Positions 1-6,590 of a stretch of DNA of 8,591 bases are shown here, in pieces. The notes beneath the pieces were generated by a model, which was not told where the DNA came from, searched no databases, and was given only the letters and a program-made list of their open reading frames with translations. How positions within the stretch are numbered: position 1 is the stretch's first letter; each line of letters starts with the position of its first letter. A program made the position numbers and the translations under genes. Source of the DNA: Lysobacteraceae bacterium (GTDB lineage Bacteria; Pseudomonadota; Gammaproteobacteria; Xanthomonadales; Xanthomonadaceae); assembly GCA_017990865.1 (NCBI GenBank), contig JAGNNB010000117.1, positions 1-8,591 of the forward strand, in the 5' to 3' direction.

Positions 1-219
1 GCGGTGGGCTACGCCGCCGGATTGGATGCGCATTATTTCGGCGACGGCAGCGTCGGCGGCGAACACATCGCCCGGCAGTTGATCGGCACCGTGCTCAAGG
101 ACAATCCCGACGACGGCAAGAAACTGCGGCATTACTTCGATGTGGTGGTGAAACAGCGCGCGCAACGCAACGCGCAGTGGAAGCGCGTACTCGACGCGCG
201 CCGCGAACTGGACCGCTGA
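1..219 (+). CDS. yehL: C-terminal fragment of a probable YehL-type MoxR AAA+ ATPase (5'-truncated by the window)
   Basis: The frame is open from base 1 and ends at TGA 217-219, giving only the last 72 residues. The visible part (AVGYAAGLDAHYFGDGSVGG... to ...DARRELDR) is a charged helical tail with no Walker or sensor motifs, so an ATPase cannot be shown from these residues alone. The call rests on position: the next three genes are DUF5682, VWA and SWIM proteins in the order of E. coli yehM-yehP-yehQ, where the upstream gene yehL encodes a MoxR-branch AAA+ ATPase. The tail also resembles, from memory, the ends of ATPases that precede DUF5682 genes. If right, the full protein would be the cytoplasmic motor that remodels a target with the VWA protein as adaptor. 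The next gene starts within about 35 bases in the same frame, consistent with one operon whose promoter lies left of the window. Confidence 0.6.
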   Translation, partial: AVGYAAGLDAHYFGDGSVGGEHIARQLIGTVLKDNPDDGKKLRHYFDVVVKQRAQRNAQWKRVLDARRELDR

Positions 220-252
220 ACTGTCGAATTGACGATCTGCGAGCCGCGCAAC

Positions 253-2826
253 GTGTCCACCGAGATCGATATCGACGCCGCCTTCGCGGCCATCGCAAGC
301 ACGCTCGATCGCGTGCGCGCGACCGCGGCCTCGTTACGCACGCCGGAACTGGTGGTGTTTCCCGTCCGTCATCACAGCCCCGCCTGCGCGTGGCAATTGC
401 GACGCTTGTTCGCCGAACTCGACGCCGCCGGCCGCACGCCGTCGGCGGTGCTGATCGAAGGCCCGCGCGGGTTCAGCGATCTTCTGCCGTTGCTGGCGCG
501 CGATGACGCGCACATGCCGCTGGCGATTTACACCTATGCTGTGTTGAGCAAGGACGACGAGACTTCTCGCGACCATCGCGGCACGAGTACTCATGGCGAC
601 CAACGCCGCTCCGCGTACTACCCTTTTTGCGATTACTCGCCGGAGCTGGTCGCGATCCACGAAGCGCAGGCGCGCGGAGTGCCGGCGCGGTTCGTCGATC
701 TGGAATTCGCCGAACAGTGCATCGTCGAAGCGGAACACGACCGACAAGACGACGACGGCGGCGATTCGCTGCTGGAAGAACGCCATTACCGACGCAGTCG
801 CTATCTGCAGGCGCTGGCCGAACGGCTCGGCTGCCGCGATCACGAAGATCTTTGGGAGCATCTGTTCGAGGCGGATGTCGGCGAAACCGCGCTCGATGCG
901 CATCTGGCGCGGGTGTCGGCGTACTGCGAACTGTCGCGCGTGGATTGCAGCGACGAAGAATTGACCGCCGACGGCACGCTGCAGCGCGAAGCCGAAATGG
1001 CCTGGCAGATTCGCCGCGCCTTGGCCGAGCGCACCGCCGACGGCGGGCCGGTGATCGCGGTGGTCGGCGGTTTTCATGCGGTGGTGCTGCCGCGCTTGAT
1101 CGCGAGCGACGCGCCGCGTCCGAAGATCGCGCACGGCGCGATCGAAGAAAGCGAATCGGCCTTGATCCGCTACAGCTTCGATCGTTTGGACCGGCTCAAC
1201 GGCTATTCGGCGGGTATGACCTCGCCGGCGTGGCATCAGCGCGTGTGGGAGCGCATGCGCGCGCGCGAAAAAGCCGGACTCACCGGCGGCGGCGCGCGTC
1301 TGCGGCGCGACGCGGCGCTCGAGACCTTGATCGATATCGCCCTGGCGCTGCGTGACGAGGCCGGCGTGCAAGTGCCGACGCCGACGCTCGCCGCCGCTTA
1401 CGAGCAAGTCCTGCGTTTGTGCGAGCTGCGGCAACGACCCGCGCCGACGCGCGAGGACGTGTTGGATGCCGTCATCGGTTGCTTCGTCAAAGGCGATGCG
1501 GACAGCGACGGCGCGATCGTGCGCGCGGTCGCGCTGCGTGCGCTCGGCGGCACCGCGATGGGCACCGTACCGCGCGGGGCCAGCGTGCCGCCGCTGGTAC
1601 GCGACGCGCAGTATCGCTTGCGCCGACAGCGTTTGAAGATCGACGACGCACAGCCGCGGCGGGTGGTGCTGGATCTGTATCGGCGTCCCGAACATCGCGT
1701 CGCCAGCCGTTTGCTGCACGGCTTGTCGCTGCTCGGTGTGCCGTTCGCGGTGCGCACGGCGGGGCCGGATTTCGTGCACGGCGTCGGTTTGGAGCGCTTG
1801 CAGGAACATTGGGAGTACACCTATTCCGCCGCCACCGAAGCGGCCCTGGTCGAAGCGGCCGTCCACGGCGCCACCGTGCCGCTCGCGGTCGCGCAGGTAT
1901 TCAATCGTCGACTGGATCGCGCGCAGCAGGACGGCGGCGTCGACGCGCGCACGGCGGCGACTTCGACCATTCAAGCCTGCGTACTCGGTCTGCACGATCA
2001 TCTGCCGCGCGCACTGGATGCTTTGCGCATCGCGATCGGCGCCGACAGCGACTTCGGTTCGGTCGCGGCCGCGGTGGCGAGCCTCGCGCTGTTGTGGGAA
2101 TCGCGCGAGCCTCTGGAGGCGCGACAGATCGATGCCTTGCCGGCGCTGCTGCAAGCGGCGTACGAACGCGCGCTGTATCTGGGCCGCGAATTGCGAGGCG
2201 CGTCGGGCGATGCCGGCACGGTGTTGCGGGCATTGACGCAGTTACGCGAAACGTTGTTGGGCGATGCCGGACGCGCGCTCGACGCCGATCTGTTCTGGCG
2301 CATGCTGCACGACCTGCAGCGCGCGCACGACGCGGCGGTGGTGCGCGGCGGCGCGCTGGGTTTGCGCTATTCGGCCGGACAGGCCGACGACATCGAACTC
2401 GCCGAGGCCTTGAACGGTCATCTGCGCGGGATGTTGCCCGCCGCGGAATCCGTCGCCTATCTGCGCGGCCTGTTGCAGACCGCACGCGAAGCGGCGTGGC
2501 AACAACCGGCCTTGCTCGATGCGCTAGACGCGCTGCTGCGCGACTGGACACAGGGCGATTTCGTCGCCAATTTGCCGGAACTGCGCTTGGCGTTCGCGGG
2601 CATGACGCCGAAGGAAACCGACCGCATCGCCGCCGTGATCGCGAGCCGCCATGGCGTGGACGCGCTCGGCCAGCGCGTGCATTACGATCTCGACGAAGGG
2701 CAACTTCAGCAGTTTCTCGCGGCTTCGGAAACGCTGCGCGAGGTTCTGCGCGCCGACGGGCTCGACGCGTGGCTTGCCGATGCGCCGAGCGCCGTCGCGA
2801 ACGCTTCCGCGGGAGCGTCCGCATGA
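253..2826 (+). CDS. yehM: DUF5682 family protein (YehM-like), putative TraB/EreA/ChaN-type hydrolase domain at the N-terminus
   Basis: This large cytoplasmic protein (857 residues from GTG 253) has no signal peptide or membrane segment. The start is uncertain: TTG 229 gives eight more residues. GTG is preferred as the commoner start, with a weak GAG at 241-243. Residues ~1-285 are alpha/beta-like and carry PVRHHSP (H40, H41), LIEGPR (E69), REAEMA (245-250) and VIAVVGGFH (H275). These match in order the His, Glu, Arg/Met and second GxxH signatures of the TraB/PrgY/EreA/ChaN (TIKI) superfamily, so a metal-dependent hydrolase or protease-like role is inferred but not demonstrated. The rest is mostly helical and includes the stretch around VVLDLYRRPEHRVASRLLHG and LLGVPFAV, which I recognise as typical of DUF5682, and a late MTPKETDRIA segment. 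The stop overlaps the ATG of the VWA gene (ATGA), implying translational coupling. Family membership is fairly sure; the biochemical activity is not known. Confidence 0.85.
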   Translation: MSTEIDIDAAFAAIASTLDRVRATAASLRTPELVVFPVRHHSPACAWQLRRLFAELDAAGRTPSAVLIEGPRGFSDLLPLLARDDAHMPLAIYTYAVLSKDDETSRDHRGTSTHGDQRRSAYYPFCDYSPELVAIHEAQARGVPARFVDLEFAEQCIVEAEHDRQDDDGGDSLLEERHYRRSRYLQALAERLGCRDHEDLWEHLFEADVGETALDAHLARVSAYCELSRVDCSDEELTADGTLQREAEMAWQIRRALAERTADGGPVIAVVGGFHAVVLPRLIASDAPRPKIAHGAIEESESALIRYSFDRLDRLNGYSAGMTSPAWHQRVWERMRAREKAGLTGGGARLRRDAALETLIDIALALRDEAGVQVPTPTLAAAYEQVLRLCELRQRPAPTREDVLDAVIGCFVKGDADSDGAIVRAVALRALGGTAMGTVPRGASVPPLVRDAQYRLRRQRLKIDDAQPRRVVLDLYRRPEHRVASRLLHGLSLLGVPFAVRTAGPDFVHGVGLERLQEHWEYTYSAATEAALVEAAVHGATVPLAVAQVFNRRLDRAQQDGGVDARTAATSTIQACVLGLHDHLPRALDALRIAIGADSDFGSVAAAVASLALLWESREPLEARQIDALPALLQAAYERALYLGRELRGASGDAGTVLRALTQLRETLLGDAGRALDADLFWRMLHDLQRAHDAAVVRGGALGLRYSAGQADDIELAEALNGHLRGMLPAAESVAYLRGLLQTAREAAWQQPALLDALDALLRDWTQGDFVANLPELRLAFAGMTPKETDRIAAVIASRHGVDALGQRVHYDLDEGQLQQFLAASETLREVLRADGLDAWLADAPSAVANASAGASA
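2811..2815 (+). promoter_or_regulatory. Ribosome binding site of the VWA gene
   Basis: GGGAG lies seven bases before ATG 2823, inside the last codons of the DUF5682 gene. It fixes the VWA start at 2823, although that frame is open far upstream (back to 1419) as an uncoded shadow. Confidence 0.7.
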
Positions 2827-3941
2827 GCGCGCTGGAGCGTTGGCGCCTGGTGCTGGGCAAATACGCCGGGCAACGCCTGGACGGCGCGAACGGCCTGAGC
2901 GGCGAGGCCGCGCGGATGGATCGCGCGCTGGATTATCTCTACGGCCGCGAATACGACGGCCGCGGCGTGCGCAAGGAGATCGGCCCCGGTTCGCTCGATC
3001 CTTCGCAACTGACCCTGGTGAATTGGCTCGGCGAAGTACGTGAATTGTTTCCGCGCGAAACGGTGGAAACGATCGAGAAGCACGCGCTGGATCGCTACGG
3101 CCTCACCGAACTCGTGACCGATCCGCAAACGCTCGAGCGGCTGGAGCCGAATCAGCAGTTGCTGCGTACGCTGCTGAGTCTTCGCAGCCACTTGCGCGGC
3201 GAGGTGCTGACGCTGGCGCGGCGCATCATCCGGCAGGTGGTCGAGGAGATTCGACGCAAACTCGAATCGGAAGTGCGGCAGACCTTGGCGGGGCGGCTCA
3301 ATCGCTTCCGGCATTCGCCGATGAAAGTAGCGCAGAACTTCGACGCCGCCGGCACCGTCCGCCGCAATCTCAAGCATTACGACGCCGAGCGCAAGCGTCT
3401 GGTGCTGGAAGAACTGCGCTTTTTCGAGCGCAACAGTCGCCGCCTGCCGTGGGACATCGTGCTGTGCATCGATCAGAGCGGCAGCATGACCGATTCGGTG
3501 ATCCACAGCGCGGTGATGGCCGGCATCCTCGCCGGATTGCCCGCGTTCCGCGTCAAAACCGTGGTGTTCGACACGCAGATCGTCGATCTGTCCGAACACG
3601 CCGACGACCCGGTGGAAGTGCTGATGCGGGTGCAGCTCGGCGGCGGCACCGATATCGCACGTGCGATGCGCTATTGCGCGCAGTTGATCGAAAACCCGCA
3701 TCGCACCGTACTGGTGTTGCTGACCGATTTTTGCGAGGGCGGCTCGCCCGGCGAATTGGTGCGTGCGACGAAAGCGCTGGCCGAAGCGCGGGTCAAACTC
3801 TTGGGCTTGGCCGCATTGGATGGGCAAGCGCATCCGGTGTACGACCGACAGATGGCCGAACGTCTCGCCGCCTGCGGCATGGAAATCGCGGCGCTCACGC
3901 CCCAGCAGTTGGCGCAATGGCTGGTGAAGGTGATTTCGTGA
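2823..3941 (+). CDS. yehP: VWA domain protein with intact MIDAS (YehP-like)
   Basis: This 372-residue soluble protein is about the size of E. coli YehP (roughly 380, from memory). The N-terminal half (~1-205) is helical and charged, with a likely long helix around 115-160. The C-terminal half (~208-372) is a von Willebrand factor A domain. All MIDAS elements are visible: D217-x-S219-x-S221 in DIVLCIDQSGSM, T276 in GGGTD, and D302 in LLTDF. Metal binding is therefore expected. VWA proteins next to MoxR ATPases (ViaA, NorD, CbbO) act as adaptors joining the ATPase to its substrate through the MIDAS metal; the same role is inferred here with the YehL-like ATPase. The start ATG overlaps the DUF5682 stop, giving tight coupling and probably matched expression. 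No cysteine-rich, secretory or membrane feature is seen, so it should act in the cytoplasm. The VWA assignment is secure; the client is unknown. Confidence 0.93.
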   Translation: MSALERWRLVLGKYAGQRLDGANGLSGEAARMDRALDYLYGREYDGRGVRKEIGPGSLDPSQLTLVNWLGEVRELFPRETVETIEKHALDRYGLTELVTDPQTLERLEPNQQLLRTLLSLRSHLRGEVLTLARRIIRQVVEEIRRKLESEVRQTLAGRLNRFRHSPMKVAQNFDAAGTVRRNLKHYDAERKRLVLEELRFFERNSRRLPWDIVLCIDQSGSMTDSVIHSAVMAGILAGLPAFRVKTVVFDTQIVDLSEHADDPVEVLMRVQLGGGTDIARAMRYCAQLIENPHRTVLVLLTDFCEGGSPGELVRATKALAEARVKLLGLAALDGQAHPVYDRQMAERLAACGMEIAALTPQQLAQWLVKVIS

Positions 3942-3994
3942 GCATACGCGGAGCGATGGACGCTTTTGCGCTATTCGCATCCGTGCACGACGAC

Positions 3995-3998
3995 GGAG
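3995..3998 (+). promoter_or_regulatory. Ribosome binding site of the SWIM gene
   Basis: GGAG sits seven bases before ATG 4006 and supports that start. The 64-base gap between the VWA stop and this ATG shows no terminator hairpin, so the SWIM gene is probably read through from the operon. Confidence 0.7.
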
Positions 3999-4005
3999 CG
4001 CCGCG

Positions 4006-6342
4006 ATGACGTTGCTCGCGGACCTGCGCACGCAGTTGGTGCGTTACGACGACGACGCGCTGGCCGCGCTCGGCAATCGCGGCTTGCTGCGTCGCGCTTA
4101 CAAGGATTTGGAGACGCAAGCGGCCGAGATCGAAACCGCAGTGGAAGGCGCTGCCGAAATCGTGCGCGTGCGCGTCGCCGGCCAGACCGTGCGCTTCGAC
4201 GCGCGCGGTCCCGCGCAGGCGCAGTGCGGCTGTCCCGCCGCCGGCGTGTGTCAGCACATTCTCGCCGCGGCGATCGTGTTGCAGCGCGGCGGCGAGATGG
4301 CGACCGCGAGCGATGCCGCGCCGCAGACGGATGCGGTGAACGTTTCGTCGCCATCGAAATCGGAAATGACGACGGCGACGGCGAAGCATTCCGATGCCGT
4401 CGATGCGGCCGCGACCCATGCGGCGAACGATCGTCCTAGTGATGCAGCGAACGACGCAACGAACAGCGCATCCCCGAGCGGCGATCCGGCGGTGTCCCAC
4501 GATTCGCCGCTCGCGCCGTTGCACGCCGCATTGCTGGCGTTCGACGCCGCGGCGCTGCGCAAACACGCCGGCAAGGCCGGGTATCGCTGGGCCTGGCAAT
4601 ACGTGCAGGATCTCGATCCCGAACGTGGCGTGATTATCGACGGCGAAAAGCACGTGCGCATCGCCTTCGCGCATCCCCGTATCGGTTTCCGCTACATGGG
4701 CGGCGGTCTGGATGCCCTGATCGCCGATGCGCAGCCTTCGCAGATCGAGAAATACCGCGTCGCGGCGGTGTTGGCGTATCGGCGCGCGTACGGTGCGACG
4801 ATCGAGGCGCCCGAACCCGCGGGTCGCGCGCGTACCGAAGCGCTCGATCTGGGCATGGATCACGCGCTGCCCGAAGGCGGCGAGGCCGTGCGCGAAGACG
4901 CGCGTGCGCGGTTGCGCGAACGCACGAAACGATTGCTGCTGGAATGCGTCGAACTCGGGTTGTCGCATCTGTCGCCCGCGATCGAGCAACGCTTTTCGAC
5001 GTTAGCGGTGTGGGCGCAGGGCGCGGAATACTACCGACTCGCGTTGGCGTTGCGACGCTTGGCCGACCATGTCGAATGGTTGAACGAACGCGCGGGCGGC
5101 GCCGACGAGCATCGTCTGTGCGACGAGATCGCCTTCGTCTATGGTTTGATTTCCGCGCTGGATGCGGCGGCGTTGCGCGGCGCGGCGCCCGCGCATCTGC
5201 TTGGCCGCGCGCGCAATCGTTACGAAGCCGCCGCGCGACTGGAACTGCTCGGGCTCGGCGCGCACGCATGGCGCTCTGCGTCGGGTTATGTCGGTTTGAC
5301 GATGCTGTTTTGGTCGCCGTCGGAACAAGCGTTCTATTCCTGCACCGATGCGCGCCCCGAACAGCAACGCGGGTTCGACCCGATCGCGCGTTATCGCGCG
5401 GCGGGGCCGTGGGCGGGGTTGGGCACGCCGCAGCAAGCGACCGGACGCCGCATCGTGCTCGACGGCGCGCAGCTCAGCGCGCAGGGCCGCATTTCGGGCA
5501 GCGAAGCGACCACCGCGACCGTGCAAGCGCTCGCGCCGGACGCGTCGTTCGTCGCGCAGTTGCCGGTCTGCGCGCGTTGGGCGGAATCGACGCAGGCCCG
5601 CGTGGACGGCAAACGCAGTCTCTTGTCGGAACCGCAGCCGATGCGCGACTGGGCGGTGCTTCGCCCCGCGCGTTTCGGCGAACCGCGCTTCGATGCCGCG
5701 CGGCAAACGCTGGTGTGGCCGATCTACGACGACGCGAACGAACGTTTGGATCTCGAACTGCCCTACGCCGCATACACCGAACACGCGATCGGACGCATCG
5801 AAGCGGCGGCGAAGGCGGGCGTGCCGCCGGGGACCTGCGTGGTGGCGCGATTGCGCGACGACGGCCAAGCGGTGGCCGAGCCTTTGAGTTTGATCGAACC
5901 CGAAACGCCGTCGCTGCGATCGCACGAACGTTCGCCAGAAGGTTCGCCGGTCGATGCGCTGTATTTCGATGCGGCGCCCGCGGCGCAGGGCGCGCTCGCG
6001 GGCACGTTCGAAAAAGCGTGGAAGCGTTTGCGCCAGATCGGCGCGCAACGCGAAGCGCCCGCCGCATCGGCGACGATGGCGACGGAAGTGCCCGCGCCGC
6101 TGCGCGAGTTGCGGCATGTCCTGCTTGCGCAAGCCGAACGCGGCATCGGCCCCACCGTGGGCATCGGCGTGACCCAAACGCTCGATGCCCGACTGCGTCG
6201 TCTGCGCGACGCGGGGTTTCACGGCTTCCCGCCGACCCTCGCGACCGACGTGTCGCTGCCCGAACACTTGCTGCGTCTGCATTACCTGCAACTGCAGTAC
6301 GCGCGGCTCTACGACGGCGGCGCGGAGCCGTTGGAAGGCTGA
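4006..6342 (+). CDS. yehQ: SWIM zinc finger protein (YehQ-like)
   Basis: This 778-residue soluble protein has a SWIM zinc-binding motif, CxCx5CxH (C74, C76, C82, H84; local sequence CGCPAAGVCQH). It is preceded by a predicted beta hairpin (VRVRVAGQTVRFD), as in other SWIM domains. SWIM domains are known to bind DNA or proteins. Residues ~97-168 form a low-complexity linker rich in Ala, Ser, Thr, Asp and Asn that looks disordered. From ~169 to the end the protein is a long mixed helical and beta region (for example YRWAWQYVQDLDPERGV, then LHYLQLQYARLYDGG near the C-terminus) in which I recognise no catalytic motif. Start ATG 4006 has GGAG seven bases upstream. As the last gene of the ATPase-DUF5682-VWA cluster it corresponds to E. 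coli YehQ. A substrate-recognition or nucleic-acid-contacting role in the complex is inference only. Confidence 0.88.
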   Translation: MTLLADLRTQLVRYDDDALAALGNRGLLRRAYKDLETQAAEIETAVEGAAEIVRVRVAGQTVRFDARGPAQAQCGCPAAGVCQHILAAAIVLQRGGEMATASDAAPQTDAVNVSSPSKSEMTTATAKHSDAVDAAATHAANDRPSDAANDATNSASPSGDPAVSHDSPLAPLHAALLAFDAAALRKHAGKAGYRWAWQYVQDLDPERGVIIDGEKHVRIAFAHPRIGFRYMGGGLDALIADAQPSQIEKYRVAAVLAYRRAYGATIEAPEPAGRARTEALDLGMDHALPEGGEAVREDARARLRERTKRLLLECVELGLSHLSPAIEQRFSTLAVWAQGAEYYRLALALRRLADHVEWLNERAGGADEHRLCDEIAFVYGLISALDAAALRGAAPAHLLGRARNRYEAAARLELLGLGAHAWRSASGYVGLTMLFWSPSEQAFYSCTDARPEQQRGFDPIARYRAAGPWAGLGTPQQATGRRIVLDGAQLSAQGRISGSEATTATVQALAPDASFVAQLPVCARWAESTQARVDGKRSLLSEPQPMRDWAVLRPARFGEPRFDAARQTLVWPIYDDANERLDLELPYAAYTEHAIGRIEAAAKAGVPPGTCVVARLRDDGQAVAEPLSLIEPETPSLRSHERSPEGSPVDALYFDAAPAAQGALAGTFEKAWKRLRQIGAQREAPAASATMATEVPAPLRELRHVLLAQAERGIGPTVGIGVTQTLDARLRRLRDAGFHGFPPTLATDVSLPEHLLRLHYLQLQYARLYDGGAEPLEG

Positions 6343-6346
6343 AGCG

Positions 6347-6379
6347 GGGCATCGAACGGCGAGGGCCGATGCCCGGCCC
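6347..6379 (+). terminator. Possible operon-end hairpin(s)
   Basis: Just after the SWIM stop two competing stems can form. GGGCATCG (6347-6354) pairs with CGATGCCC (6367-6374) over 8 bp with a 12-base loop. GGGCCG (6363-6368) pairs with CGGCCC (6374-6379) over 6 bp with a 5-base loop. They share bases, so they exclude each other. No T-run follows, so intrinsic termination is uncertain. The position fits the end of the operon. Confidence 0.35.
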
Positions 6380-6536
6380 CCGGTCTGTCGAAGGCGGCGT
6401 TACCACGCACGCAAATCCGACTGCCGTCTCACTTTCGCGAACGATCGAGTTTTTCGCCGATGGCGATGTCCTGTCGCGGGCGCGCGCCGCGACCTTGATG
6501 GCCGTGGTGTCGTCCGAAACGACCGCCCACATCACG

Positions 6537-6558
6537 CCCGACGCGCATGTGCGTCGGG
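6537..6558 (+). repeat. Inverted repeat in the leader of the secreted hydrolase gene
   Basis: CCCGACGC (6537-6544) and GCGTCGGG (6551-6558) form a perfect 8-bp stem around GCATGT, 32 bases before the start codon. It could be an mRNA leader hairpin, an operator or a leftover terminator; no T-run follows. The rest of the 6343-6590 spacer holds no recognisable gene, and I found no promoter good enough to call. Confidence 0.4.
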
Positions 6559-6576
6559 TTCGTCTCCCATCTATCC

Positions 6577-6582
6577 GAAGAG
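6577..6582 (+). promoter_or_regulatory. Ribosome binding site of the secreted hydrolase gene
   Basis: GAAGAG lies eight bases before ATG 6591 and supports that start. No other in-frame ATG precedes the signal peptide core, and the open frame upstream is a shadow of the SWIM gene. Confidence 0.55.
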
Positions 6583-6590
6583 TGATCACG

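Noticed and set aside
334..2154. 606-codon open frame on the - strand across the DUF5682 gene
   Set aside because: Its translation is Arg/Gln/His/Ala-rich with no domain motifs, typical of the antisense of GC3-biased codons. The + strand gene has recognisable motifs.
1419..2822. Upstream extension of the VWA frame
   Set aside because: Arg/Ala/Gly-rich shadow of the DUF5682 gene; the real start at 2823 has GGGAG and the ATGA overlap.
4944..6590. Upstream extension of the secreted hydrolase frame
   Set aside because: Arg-rich shadow of the SWIM gene; a signal peptide begins shortly after ATG 6591, which has its own ribosome site.
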